A stretch of 24,211 nt of DNA from an uncultured Bacteroides sp. (lineage in GTDB: Bacteria > Bacteroidota > Bacteroidia > Bacteroidales > Bacteroidaceae). This document shows positions 13,943 through 22,207 of this stretch, piece after piece; the stretch's first letter is position 1, and each line of letters starts with the position of its first letter. The stretch covers positions 1-24,211 of the forward strand of contig UQTJ01000043.1 in the NCBI GenBank assembly GCA_900544075.1, written 5' to 3'. Position numbers and translations under genes: made by a program. The notes below the pieces were generated by a model. It was not told the origin of the DNA. It was given only the letters and a program-made list of their open reading frames with translations, and did not search any database.

Positions 13943-13979
13943 AAAAATGTGGTACTGCGTTTCCCAACGGGGTACCACA
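13942..13979 (-). terminator. Terminator of the phage late operon
   Basis: TGTGGTAC (13948-13955) pairs perfectly with GTACCACA (13972-13979) around a 16-base loop. Read on the minus strand it is followed by a run of T (13947-13942). It lies between the convergent integrase and tail genes; on the plus strand there is no T tract. Confidence 0.7.
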
Positions 13980-14006
13980 AATAAAATAAATCAAAATGAA
14001 TGAAAA

Positions 14007-15746
14007 TTATTCTGCCAAATAAAACACACCCTCTGCTATTTTATCCATACCTTCAGGAGTGATTTTATAGCGTATTTCTTTGCAATAGTATCTCTTGTTT
14101 TTTATTACAAAAATCCTATTAAGTTCATATATCTTGTTGGTGATAAACTTGAATTTATATTCTACAGATGTGTCTATATTACGTTTGTTTTCATATATTC
14201 TTTTAAACAAACCATTATTACCATGTAGGGATAACGTATAATCAGGTAGCTTATTAATTATACCAACAAAATAATCACTATACTCATTAATGAAATAATT
14301 GTCCGGAGAAGAATTAGGATAACCCTTTGCAGATTCAATTACGTTACCATACGTATCGTAAGTCTTTACCTTTTGCAAGCCATAATATATTGCTACATAC
14401 AGTCTTTCAGGAATAACATTCTTTGTTTCAACATTTCCATTAATCAAATCAATCAAAGTAATGTCTTTGTCTGTAGTATCGTATGAAGTAACTTGTTTGA
14501 CGGCCGAACATTGGTATCTACTACCACTATCATAATCCCAGACATAAACAATACCACTATCAGCTGGTACTATTGAAAACGATGTTTGATTATCGCTATC
14601 CTTATCACCAACATCCTTAAATCTATCAACTATCCTAAAAGAATTAAATAAACTCCCAGTATTAGGATTCTGGATTTTTACAACAACAAGGTCTATACCA
14701 TACATATAAGAATATACAAGATAGCGTTGCTTATATAATTCTTCTAATTCTTCACCATCCATATCTTCACTTGAAGGTATGTAGTAATCTTCAACAGATT
14801 CCCTTATACCATCTTTGAGTTTTAAATAGTTATAGGCTTCTGCACTTGGTAGATCATAAGATACATATTTATAAGTGAATGAATAATTAGTATCCGTATC
14901 GTATGTTTTCTCTAAGGAATCAACAACTTCATCAATATATATATCATCAGTATTTTTAAAGTAATTGTTTATATCATATATCGAATAATTGGCAGTTCTC
15001 TTATCAACCTCAATTATACAGTTCATAAACAATTCTATTTGCTCGATAAACTCATTCACAGTCCAGTCAGGAAGAACCTCTTGTGCCTGTAAGTTCTCTC
15101 TTGAATTCACAATAAAAACCCGTTGCCATAACTCGTTGTTCTCAAGTTCGTTTAAACTTTTGGTCAATCCTAATTTAGATAACAAGTTCTCTACAATGTA
15201 TAAAAGATAATATTGCGGAATTAATTTTGAACCCTCTGCAAAGTCCGGTTGTGCTTCTCCTCTCATTTCAACACGATTCACGTCTGTACTTATAGAATAG
15301 TTATCGTGACGGACAACTGGAGTGTAAACAGCATTATAATTACTAAATGTACCTAATAGTGAATTGGCTGCCATTGTTTTATCATAATTGACACTGTCTA
15401 AAACGATATCCCTTATCTTTTGATTGCCATCGTAATTCAGCTGTGAATTACCGGCAACAATTTGAATTTTTGCCGTATCATCATCTATTGATAACACTAC
15501 TTCTATCCCTGTAATCAGTTCATACGCACCTGCAGCAATAACAGCCTTACGGTTATTTATCTTAGTAGTAACATCAGAACGCTGTATATTCTTATATATC
15601 CGCCTGTTCTGAGGAACTTTCAAATCAATGTCAATATCGTAAGTATATTCACCCGTACGAGTGAAATAAGGATTCTCCGTAATAAGTTCGAGCTCGAACT
15701 GTTCCGGAAGAACTACTTCCTGGCCATCTATGAATAATCGTGTCAT
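14007..15746 (-). CDS. Phage tail structural protein (distal tail/baseplate-like)
   Basis: 579 aa, no signal peptide or membrane span. The start TRLFIDGQEVVLP, followed by FELELITENPYFTRTGEYTY, is of a type seen in Bacteroides prophages immediately after the tape measure gene. The protein is acidic, rich in Asp, Tyr and Asn, with short strand-like segments, as expected of a virion protein. Its ATG overlaps the tape measure stop in an ATGA junction (15746-15743), so translation is coupled. Position directly after the tape measure matches distal tail or tail-tip proteins of siphophages. This is the last late gene before the terminator. The exact role (distal tail, hub or adhesion) is not determined by the sequence. 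Confidence 0.7.
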   Translation of the reverse strand: MTRLFIDGQEVVLPEQFELELITENPYFTRTGEYTYDIDIDLKVPQNRRIYKNIQRSDVTTKINNRKAVIAAGAYELITGIEVVLSIDDDTAKIQIVAGNSQLNYDGNQKIRDIVLDSVNYDKTMAANSLLGTFSNYNAVYTPVVRHDNYSISTDVNRVEMRGEAQPDFAEGSKLIPQYYLLYIVENLLSKLGLTKSLNELENNELWQRVFIVNSRENLQAQEVLPDWTVNEFIEQIELFMNCIIEVDKRTANYSIYDINNYFKNTDDIYIDEVVDSLEKTYDTDTNYSFTYKYVSYDLPSAEAYNYLKLKDGIRESVEDYYIPSSEDMDGEELEELYKQRYLVYSYMYGIDLVVVKIQNPNTGSLFNSFRIVDRFKDVGDKDSDNQTSFSIVPADSGIVYVWDYDSGSRYQCSAVKQVTSYDTTDKDITLIDLINGNVETKNVIPERLYVAIYYGLQKVKTYDTYGNVIESAKGYPNSSPDNYFINEYSDYFVGIINKLPDYTLSLHGNNGLFKRIYENKRNIDTSVEYKFKFITNKIYELNRIFVIKNKRYYCKEIRYKITPEGMDKIAEGVFYLAE

Positions 15747-18700
15747 AATCTTATTCTCCTTGATGCGTTATTCTTCATTTTAGTTACAAGATCCTGGGCT
15801 TCGTTGATACCCATTTTGCCTGTCGCTTTAGTATAAGTATATATCGGTTCGTTTAATCGCTTGTTGAGCGCACCCATAACTTTTACAGCCTCGAGCATGA
15901 CAGCAGATATACCGTTATCTGCAGGTGCAGCCTGCTGGTAATAGGTATTGTTTGTTGTCGAGCTGACACCGGAAAGAACTGCCGAAACATCTTTGGCAGT
16001 CAAGCTGCCAATGGTGTTATTCTTTTGTGCGCGGTCAATCAAGTCAAGTACCGGGCGAACAGAAGGGTTGCTGACTGCATAGCGGTTGGCAACGAACTCT
16101 CCGGCATGTACGATACCTTTAGGTTCATCGTGCTTGCCGTAACCGGTATAACCGCCATCCTCGAATCCGTTGATAACAGCCTTCGCTGTTTGGAATGCTG
16201 CTGTTATCAATGCTATTTCTGCGGCAGCTTTTGCTAAACCTAAAAATCCGAGAGTCGCAATATTTTTCATTTGAGTTTCTGCTATATACGCAATCATCAT
16301 TTTCTGTAAGCTGTCAAGGATTATACCTAATGTAGCTTTCATGAAGTCACCCAGTGATGTTTCAGAATCAGTCAGCATTTCAGCAAATGCTTCACCAAAC
16401 TGTTGTCCTATGCCTTGTGCGAATGAAAGCTGTTCTCTTATCTTAGCTTGATTCTCCTCATAATTTCTACGTGATTTTTCAAGACTATCTCTCTGGATTC
16501 TATCCATTATTTCAGCTTTCTTTTCTTCAGATATCTCTGTAGAAGAAAGCACCTGATTATAATATTCATTTTGAATATTGAGCAGCTGCTGATGATACTC
16601 TCTCTCTGATGACAGACCAGCATAATGATTTTGCGCTGCAGCATCAAGCTTGAGTTGTGCTTCTTTCTCAAGCTTTGTGAAGGCAAGTTCTGAGTTCTCT
16701 TCCTTCTCCTGTTCATCAAGTTGCTTACACTGTTCTTTATATTGAATCTGCATCTCGAGCAGCTTATCCTGAATCTGTCTTCGTTTCTCAGGCTCCAGCC
16801 CAACAATCTCAAGCATCTTCTCGAGATGCTGACGCTCGAGGTCTTCAGACAATGCCTGGTAATCTTTTTCAGTCATTGTATCTGAATTGAGATATGACTT
16901 TTTGAGCTGGGATAACTCTTCATAATATCTTTCGGTTTCTGCTTTGGTTGCAATTTCAACAGCAGAAGGTTTGTCTTTTGAGGTTTCAGTAATAACAGTG
17001 TTGGTCTTAACATTTTTATTTGGCGTAATAACAACTTCAGGCAATTCATTTAATGCCTTTTTATTCTCTTTGGTTTTTACTATCAAAGCCCCAAATTTAT
17101 TTTCTATTTCAGAGATACGTTCATAATCATCTTTTACAATAGCCACATAATCTCTAATAGCTTCTTTCGCGTCAGATAAGTCATATAGTTCAAGTGATTT
17201 CCCATATTTCTTATACAAAGAATTTGATATAGCATTAGTTATCTGTTTCTCTGTATAACCCTTTTTGACCATATTATCTACATATCCTATAATTACATTC
17301 CTAATATTATCAGTTGTTGATGATGTCAGTTTACGAGATAATACACTTTGAAACTCAGACATAGCATCAGCTCTATCCTCAAGAGATTCATTAGTTATTT
17401 CTGATTTTTTCTTTTCAATTTCTTCTAAAGCCAACTTATTTTGTATCGCAACAGAAACCTCTTTATATGCTTTTGCAACATCAAGAACTGAAGCCTTTTC
17501 AGATAACAAATTTCCTAAATAACTACCGTATTTATCATTAAATTCCTTTATAAGTTCAACTCTACGCTGACTTCCTTCGTTTGTATTTCTGATTGCATCG
17601 TAAAGTTTATAAAGTTCAGTTTGCTGCTGTGTATTATTTCTTGAGAAATCTTTAAAAGCCTTATCAGCATCACTCGTATATGTCACCAATTTATATATGC
17701 CAAAACCCAAAGCTGTGACTGCCGTTAATATAGCAGCAAACGGATTCAGTTTTAAAGTAGAAAAAAACAACTTTAAGGCTGCTATCGAAAGCTTTATTGA
17801 AGTGTTAAGGTTTGACATTCTCGAAGTGAGCAAAAACATAGCAGCAGCTTGCAAATATGAAGCTGAAGTTACAGCCTTAGTCCAAAGGACTTTAGCTTTA
17901 TCTACTACAACACTCGCAGATTTAGCTACTTTAAGTCTTTCTTCCCATAATGTTGCCAATTTAAGTCCTGCTGTATATGTACCTAAACTACCAACTATAA
18001 GAATAATAAGATCCTTATATTTGATAAACCAATCAATAAGAGAAGGTAATACTGTAATAATCTTTGTTGTAAGACTACTCAATGTCATTATTGAAGGATT
18101 CAATCTTTCTGCCAGTTCTATACCTGCTTCTTTAATAGCATTTTTATGCTGTTCGAGTTTTGCTCGGTTTGTATCAGAGTTAATAGCAGCCTGTTCTACT
18201 GCGATGTTAGTATTTGTAACAGCCTGAGTATATCTATCTACAGCATCAACATTTTGTATCAAAATGGATGCTGCAGTATAGGCTTCTTCACCGAACATTT
18301 TCTGTATGTCACCTGCAGTCATGCCTTTTTTATTCAAGTTCTCGAGTGCAGTCTGGAGCCCGACAACTTTAGGATTTGTTTCATCAGGACCTGTTTGTAA
18401 TACCAGGAAGAATTTTCTCAAAGCAGTACCAGCTACTTCCGCTTCCACACCTTTTTCGGCAAGAGTCTGAATGGTACCCTGAAGCTGTTCGATGCTGACT
18501 CCAGCTGAAGCTGCAGCTACACCTGCATTCTTGATTGTGGCCGCCTGTGCAGAAACATCAGCCGCACCCTCTTTTGAGCCTGCAGCAAGGACATTCACGT
18601 ACTTAGCCGCCTGATCAGCAGACTCACCATACATATTCAGTGAAATGGTAGTTGCTGTAACAGCATCCTTCAGGTCAATTTTTGCAGCTGCAGCCAATCG

Positions 18701-19453
18701 CATGGCTTCAACCGTTACTGCATTAAGAGCTTCTTTGTTACCAAGAAGTTCCGGCTTCTTTGAACCAATAAGCATATAAGCCTGAAGGATTTCGTCAGAT
18801 GACTGACGAATACGAAGGCCTGACTCTTCCATCGAAGTAGAAAGAATCTCTGCTTGGCGTGTCAGCCATTGGATAGAATCGTCATCAAGACCGGTAAGAG
18901 CTTTCAGTTCTGCCTGGGCTTCTTCTTTATCATCACGGTTACTGCGTAACTTATTAATCGTAAACGACACACCGGTCAATGCTGCAGCACCAGTCGCAAT
19001 CATACCGCCCCATTTGGTGATACCATTGTTCATGCGTTCAAGCCATGAAGTAGTTTCCATGGTTTCCATCTTGATTTTCTGGAGTTCAGCAGTAACAAGT
19101 TTGGCTTGCTGCTGGTACATCTTCCACTCTGCAGAACCTCTCTTTATGTATCCACTGTTCAGCTGCTTATTGATAGCTGTCAGTGTAGCACGAAGTTCTT
19201 TAGGTGTCGCCTTGTCGAGATTATTCATAACCTCGGTCAAGGCTGTAGTATCTTTTTTGAGTGTCTTTATCTGAGCTTCAGTTTTACGAAGTTCGGAAGT
19301 CACCTGCTTAATTTTGGATTTATCACCAGCATTGTAGGCTTCGGCCAGCTCTTTCTTTAGTCCTGAAGCAATGCTTTCAAGACTTTTAAGCTCCTGTTTG
19401 GCTTCTTCACCATTTACCTTAACCTCGACGGTAGCCGTTTCGTTAATAGCCAT
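15743..19453 (-). CDS. Phage tail tape measure protein, TP901 family
   Basis: 1236 aa, the longest gene in the window. It sets tail length and is ejected with the DNA. An N-terminal coiled coil (about 12-130, rich in Lys, Glu and Ala) leads to the TP901-type core (about 195-370), including KEGAADVSAQAATIKNAGVA at 294-313 and VEAEVAGTALRKFF at 336-349. Hydrophobic stretches follow in the middle (IILIVGSLGTYTAGL; NPFAAILTAVTALGFGIYKL), then a long charged coiled coil (about 860-1030) and a Gly/Ala-rich C-terminal part. By the tape measure rule this length implies a tail of roughly 180 nm if the protein acts unprocessed; that figure is an estimate from about 1.5 angstroms per residue. It begins three bases after the spanin candidate stop. 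Confidence 0.92.
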   Translation of the reverse strand: MAINETATVEVKVNGEEAKQELKSLESIASGLKKELAEAYNAGDKSKIKQVTSELRKTEAQIKTLKKDTTALTEVMNNLDKATPKELRATLTAINKQLNSGYIKRGSAEWKMYQQQAKLVTAELQKIKMETMETTSWLERMNNGITKWGGMIATGAAALTGVSFTINKLRSNRDDKEEAQAELKALTGLDDDSIQWLTRQAEILSTSMEESGLRIRQSSDEILQAYMLIGSKKPELLGNKEALNAVTVEAMRLAAAAKIDLKDAVTATTISLNMYGESADQAAKYVNVLAAGSKEGAADVSAQAATIKNAGVAAASAGVSIEQLQGTIQTLAEKGVEAEVAGTALRKFFLVLQTGPDETNPKVVGLQTALENLNKKGMTAGDIQKMFGEEAYTAASILIQNVDAVDRYTQAVTNTNIAVEQAAINSDTNRAKLEQHKNAIKEAGIELAERLNPSIMTLSSLTTKIITVLPSLIDWFIKYKDLIILIVGSLGTYTAGLKLATLWEERLKVAKSASVVVDKAKVLWTKAVTSASYLQAAAMFLLTSRMSNLNTSIKLSIAALKLFFSTLKLNPFAAILTAVTALGFGIYKLVTYTSDADKAFKDFSRNNTQQQTELYKLYDAIRNTNEGSQRRVELIKEFNDKYGSYLGNLLSEKASVLDVAKAYKEVSVAIQNKLALEEIEKKKSEITNESLEDRADAMSEFQSVLSRKLTSSTTDNIRNVIIGYVDNMVKKGYTEKQITNAISNSLYKKYGKSLELYDLSDAKEAIRDYVAIVKDDYERISEIENKFGALIVKTKENKKALNELPEVVITPNKNVKTNTVITETSKDKPSAVEIATKAETERYYEELSQLKKSYLNSDTMTEKDYQALSEDLERQHLEKMLEIVGLEPEKRRQIQDKLLEMQIQYKEQCKQLDEQEKEENSELAFTKLEKEAQLKLDAAAQNHYAGLSSEREYHQQLLNIQNEYYNQVLSSTEISEEKKAEIMDRIQRDSLEKSRRNYEENQAKIREQLSFAQGIGQQFGEAFAEMLTDSETSLGDFMKATLGIILDSLQKMMIAYIAETQMKNIATLGFLGLAKAAAEIALITAAFQTAKAVINGFEDGGYTGYGKHDEPKGIVHAGEFVANRYAVSNPSVRPVLDLIDRAQKNNTIGSLTAKDVSAVLSGVSSTTNNTYYQQAAPADNGISAVMLEAVKVMGALNKRLNEPIYTYTKATGKMGINEAQDLVTKMKNNASRRIRL

Positions 19454-19456
19454 ATC

Positions 19457-19927
19457 TTAGAATTTAATTATTGAACGTAATTTTAGGATGACAAAAGCTA
19501 AAATTGAGAGTAACACAATTATAGTGAAACCTATACAAAACCTCTCCCAGGCATTTCTTTTGCGTTCAACTTCAATATATTTAACTTCAGCTTTAATAAT
19601 CGTACTGTCTTTGCCTTGAATATATACTGTATCTGAATGAACTTTGAAGTCAGCAAGAAGATTACCCATTGAATCCAACTGGAATTTAAGTTTTGCATTT
19701 TCAGACTGAGCCATATCGAACCATGACAGTAATACCTTACCATTTGAATCACACTCGAACAATGCTCTTATTGATGCTGAGTCTGAAGGTCTGAACACAG
19801 TAATCAACTTGTCATGCACGATGATCTGCGTATGACTGTCTGTTGATGTAAGGTGCTTCCCGGTCTTGCAACCGAGAAACACCGAACAACCAATAAACAT
19901 CAAGAATATATAAATGAAAGCTCTCAT
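19457..19927 (-). CDS. Candidate unimolecular spanin (lipoprotein with C-terminal membrane anchor)
   Basis: 156 aa from ATG 19927. I preferred this start over the longer frame opening at 20011 because it forms an ATGA overlap with the lysozyme-like stop (19927-19924) and because a signal peptide begins exactly there. Residues 1-19 (MRAFIYIFLMFIGCSVFLG) precede C20, a lipobox-like site, although F-L-G-C is not a perfect match; C14 is an alternative. A periplasmic region of about 110 residues (20-128) is followed by one C-terminal membrane span (about 130-150, FCIGFTIIVLLSILAFVILKL) ending in basic residues. An acylated N-terminus plus a C-terminal inner-membrane span is the topology of u-spanins such as T1 gp11, which join and fuse the two membranes at the end of lysis. 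Position after a lysozyme gene supports this. No similarity to a known spanin was tested. Confidence 0.6.
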   Translation of the reverse strand: MRAFIYIFLMFIGCSVFLGCKTGKHLTSTDSHTQIIVHDKLITVFRPSDSASIRALFECDSNGKVLLSWFDMAQSENAKLKFQLDSMGNLLADFKVHSDTVYIQGKDSTIIKAEVKYIEVERKRNAWERFCIGFTIIVLLSILAFVILKLRSIIKF

Positions 19928-20337
19928 AATAATTGCCAACCTGATTCGACATCTGCCATTACAGCCGGAACACCATTTTCGACTTGTGAAATAGCAGCTG
20001 CAAAAGCGCACATAGTATTCTTATCATCAATATCCGGAACAAAGGTTGAAGGAACCTGCATCTCTGTACATACTCTTTTGATGTAACCAGATGTGTTGTT
20101 TTCTGTTTCCGGTGCCCAACGATTTATAAAATCCGCTATCGTCTGGCAACCATGAATTTTACGGTAGTTCTGCAGCAGCTTGATTAAAGCTCTGTAACCA
20201 TAAGCAATCGTTTCAAACTCTTCGAATGAATTGTCATTCTTAGCCGATTCATCTACTTCACCTTGCCAGTCTGTACGCTGGCTGTTTCTGATGTTACCCG
20301 GATTGTTATTTCGTAATCCTCTTGGTAGTTTTGTCAT
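19924..20337 (-). CDS. Phage lysozyme-like protein (endolysin candidate)
   Basis: 137 aa. It begins with PRGLRNNNPGNIRNS at 5-19, a signature of a small lysozyme/transglycosylase-like family frequent in Bacteroidetes prophages and often annotated 'structural protein P5' or endolysin. It continues with FEEFETIAYGYRALIKLL at 38-55 and INRWAPETENNTSGYI at 71-86, also typical. Glutamates E39/E40/E42 are candidate catalytic acids but the site is not established here. No signal peptide is present, so release would depend on the holin. It sits 12 bases after the coiled-coil membrane gene and overlaps the spanin candidate by four bases. It could instead be a virion-associated lysozyme used at entry, since the tape measure follows. 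Confidence 0.78.
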   Translation of the reverse strand: MTKLPRGLRNNNPGNIRNSQRTDWQGEVDESAKNDNSFEEFETIAYGYRALIKLLQNYRKIHGCQTIADFINRWAPETENNTSGYIKRVCTEMQVPSTFVPDIDDKNTMCAFAAAISQVENGVPAVMADVESGWQLL

Positions 20338-20349
20338 AATCTGATTGTT

Positions 20350-20787
20350 TTATTGTTTATCATTAACAAGAATTTGGTTTGTGCGTGGTGGTAATCTTTT
20401 ACCACAGTCATCTCGTAAGCATTTCTGATATTCCAGTTTAAGTTTCTCAATCTCCAATGCAGTGTTTTTCTCCATCAGCTCACGAATTTGTTTTCTGTCT
20501 TCATTCTTCTCCAGATAAAGCTGGTCAATCTTAGCATCGAGGTCAATAACTTTTTTTTCTTTCTTCTCGTAAAGTTCTTTCCATTCTGCAGCATAAGAAG
20601 TTATGTTGTCTGTTTCCACTTTCCTTGCTGCAAGTTCTTCTTTACGAGCTTGTGCTTCTTCTTTACTTGCAGTCGCTTCTTCCTTACGTTTACGAGAATC
20701 ATAGAATAAGAAAATACTTATAAGTGGTAGCAGTATCGAAGAAACAATACCGCTAATAATCTCAATTATAGGTTTAATAAAGTCCAT
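20350..20787 (-). CDS. Coiled-coil membrane protein of the lysis cassette
   Basis: 145 aa. One N-terminal membrane span (about 6-29, PIIEIISGIVSSILLPLISIF) is followed by a highly charged coiled coil (about 32-122) with heptad repeats of KEEAxAR type, then a short tail with C123 and C128 and two prolines (KRLPPRT). Its start overlaps the end of the holin-like gene by 22 bases. Size and position suggest an inner-membrane spanin or a holin partner. However, the basic patch SRKRK directly after the span favours a cytoplasmic C-terminus by the positive-inside rule, which argues against an i-spanin. I leave the role open: antiholin/holin regulator, spanin component or assembly factor. Confidence 0.7.
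   Translation of the reverse strand: MDFIKPIIEIISGIVSSILLPLISIFLFYDSRKRKEEATASKEEAQARKEELAARKVETDNITSYAAEWKELYEKKEKKVIDLDAKIDQLYLEKNEDRKQIRELMEKNTALEIEKLKLEYQKCLRDDCGKRLPPRTNQILVNDKQ
20635..20697 (-). repeat. 21-bp tandem repeat inside the coiled-coil gene
   Basis: Three 21-bp units (20635-20655, 20656-20676, 20677-20697), each opening TTCTTC on the plus strand, encode successive heptads of the KEEA type. The third unit is diverged. Unit number could change by slippage without breaking the frame, altering coiled-coil length. Confidence 0.65.
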
Positions 20788-21062
20788 ATCCAGAGTAAAA
20801 GAGTTAGAATGCCTGGAACAAGAATACCGGCAAGAACATCAAGCCAATCCCATTTGCTACCTGATGTCTTTTGTATGTATTCAACAGAACACATGGCAAC
20901 GAACACACAAACCAATCCGGTAAATGCAGATTGTAGCATCGTCATACTCGTAAGAATCAATGTGCAAATAATCCATAAAACAAATATCACGATACCTGCC
21001 TTTAAATGTTTTGGACGGTTACTAACCTTCAGCCATCCAAATAAATTAAAAACACTATTCAT
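20766..21062 (-). CDS. Small three-span membrane protein, holin candidate
   Basis: 98 aa with three hydrophobic segments, about 22-43 (AGIVIFVLWIICTLILTSMTML), 46-63 and 74-96 (DVLAGILVPGILTLLLWIWTLL), and a basic N-terminal stretch (KVSNRPKHLK). This is the layout of class I holins, which open the inner membrane at a set time to release endolysin. It is the first gene after the putative late promoter and is followed by the coiled-coil, lysozyme-like and spanin-like genes, so the cassette context is the main support. I see no dual-start motif of the S105/S107 kind. A general small membrane protein remains possible. Confidence 0.6.
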   Translation of the reverse strand: MNSVFNLFGWLKVSNRPKHLKAGIVIFVLWIICTLILTSMTMLQSAFTGLVCVFVAMCSVEYIQKTSGSKWDWLDVLAGILVPGILTLLLWIWTLLNL

Positions 21063-21124
21063 ACTTAATATAGTTTGATATTCAAATGTATTAAGCAGGA
21101 ATAGTGTTGTAAAAAGACAAAGCC

Positions 21125-21154
21125 CAAACTTATGTTATAGCTTCAATATTCAAA
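21125..21154 (-). promoter_or_regulatory. Candidate promoter of the lysis-tail operon
   Basis: On the minus strand TTTG (21154-21151) and TAAGTTTG (21132-21125) are separated by 18 bases, close to the Bacteroidetes consensus. A second -7-like box TACATTTG lies at 21090-21083 without a well-placed -33. The first ATG is at 21062. Confidence 0.55.
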
Positions 21155-21312
21155 TTAGATTTTAGTTTACTTGACCATTTTAAATGTACATATACTGTAA
21201 ATAGATATACCATGATTAAAAAAAATCATATACCTAAAAACCTTTATATATATAGCTACACTATTATTAAACAAAGCAGTATAGAATAAGTCATTAAATA
21301 TTGATGGCGTTA

Positions 21313-21355
21313 TTACATTATTTACCTGCAATGTAAATAGTTCATAATATCTTTG
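21313..21355 (+). promoter_or_regulatory. Promoter and inverted repeat of the 34-codon unit
   Basis: TATCTTTG (21348-21355) is a good -7 box; the -33 position holds only CCTG (21325-21328). An inverted repeat TTACATT (21313-21319) / AATGTAA (21330-21336) covers the -33 region and could be an operator that makes this a controlled promoter. Confidence 0.5.
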
Positions 21356-21370
21356 GCATATAAAAACAAA

Positions 21371-21399
21371 TCATATTCAGCCTAATAAGCTGAATATGA
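21371..21399 (+). other. Perfect hairpin in the leader of the 34-codon ORF
   Basis: TCATATTCAGC (21371-21381) pairs perfectly with GCTGAATATGA (21389-21399) around a 7-base loop. It would form close to the 5' end of the transcript. It has no T tail, so it is not a terminator; it may stabilise the RNA or restrict translation. Confidence 0.65.
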
Positions 21400-21441
21400 A
21401 GAATTAAAATATTTTATAATTTAATTAAAAAAAACAAGTAT

Positions 21442-21546
21442 ATGAATAAATTTATTTTTAAACTGATTAGACTCTTAGTAGAGCTGATTGGTATTATTTT
21501 AGAATTTGCTGATATTATTGCAAATAATCTAAAAGATTTATTTTAA
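21442..21546 (+). CDS. Small hydrophobic/amphipathic peptide, 34 aa
   Basis: An ATG-to-TAA frame of 34 codons starts MNKFIFKLIRLLVELIG and ends IANNLKDLF. The peptide is predicted to be one long helix rich in Ile, Leu and Phe, with Lys/Arg near the N-terminus and Glu/Asp spaced through the rest. That composition recalls type I toxin peptides or small membrane-active peptides. It is read against the surrounding minus-strand phage genes and has its own complete unit: -7 box at 21348-21355, an 11-bp leader hairpin, an 86-base 5' leader and a strong terminator four bases after the stop. No antitoxin RNA is identifiable by eye. It could alternatively be a noncoding RNA with a fortuitous ORF. Confidence 0.5.
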   Translation: MNKFIFKLIRLLVELIGIILEFADIIANNLKDLF

Positions 21547-21549
21547 GAT

Positions 21550-21580
21550 AATGGGAGGTGATAACCTCCCATTTCTTTTT
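21550..21580 (+). terminator. Terminator of the 34-codon unit
   Basis: AATGGGAGGT (21550-21559) pairs perfectly with ACCTCCCATT (21564-21573) around GATA, followed by TCTTTTT. On the minus strand there is no T tract, so it serves the plus-strand unit. Confidence 0.88.
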
Positions 21581-21615
21581 CTAAATACCAATTTAAGTAG
21601 ATTGTTTTTTTAATA

Positions 21616-22146
21616 TCACGATACATAGAAAAGATACTCTCTTAAGACTGTTGCATAAACCGTTATCATCACAATTATCTCAGCATAGAAAACCGGTTTT
21701 GTACTGACTAGTCTATCATAAAAGCTCTGTTTCGGATTGGATTTGTTAAAATTGAAAATTATCCACATAACATATACAATCCACCAGGTTAATGCCCATG
21801 GTAAATTACAACCTACCCAACACTGAGAAAATATCAGCAACATACCAGAACCGATATAATGAGCTATTTGTTCGGATTTTTCTCCATAAATGAAATTTGG
21901 TGATAAACCAACGATAGCCATTCCGGCAACACTCAAAAAGATTAGGAACTGGTTGTTCTCAAGACTGTATTCTAATGCAACAGGTAATAACGTAATGGTT
22001 GTAAACAGCATTACGAATGTAAACCATTTTTTATGGTTAATTCTATAATATGTTTCACTTATGGAATACGGTATTCCGGATTTAATTGAAACGATAGCCG
22101 TATATATGGCTATTGTCATGAACGAGATTAATATTAATGTTGTCAT
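21616..22146 (-). CDS. Multi-pass membrane protein of the prophage, unknown function
   Basis: 176 aa with about five or six hydrophobic segments (1-20, 42-60, 66-85, 93-112, 115-133, 150-170). The N-terminal stretch IKSGIPYSISETYYRINHKK at 22-41 looks like a conserved signature, and I associate proteins of this general type with Bacteroidetes phages, but I cannot name a family. It lies 61 bases after the fibre-like gene on the same strand, so it probably shares its transcript. Roles consistent with position include superinfection exclusion or lysogenic conversion of the envelope, or lysis assistance; none is shown by the sequence. Confidence 0.7.
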   Translation of the reverse strand: MTTLILISFMTIAIYTAIVSIKSGIPYSISETYYRINHKKWFTFVMLFTTITLLPVALEYSLENNQFLIFLSVAGMAIVGLSPNFIYGEKSEQIAHYIGSGMLLIFSQCWVGCNLPWALTWWIVYVMWIIFNFNKSNPKQSFYDRLVSTKPVFYAEIIVMITVYATVLREYLFYVS

Positions 22147-22207
22147 ATTATTTTTATTTAAGTTTATTCTAAATCAACCAAGCTCCCTATTGAGTCAGTT
22201 TTTTCAA

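Noticed and set aside
17697..18227. Plus-strand ORF of 176 codons inside the tape measure gene
   Set aside because: Antisense to the continuous 1236-aa tape measure frame, with no supporting promoter or domain.
19928..20011. Longer start (ATG 20011) for the spanin candidate
   Set aside because: It would add 28 Cys- and Arg-rich residues that overlap the lysozyme-like gene and bury the signal peptide; ATG 19927 gives a proper signal peptide and an ATGA junction.
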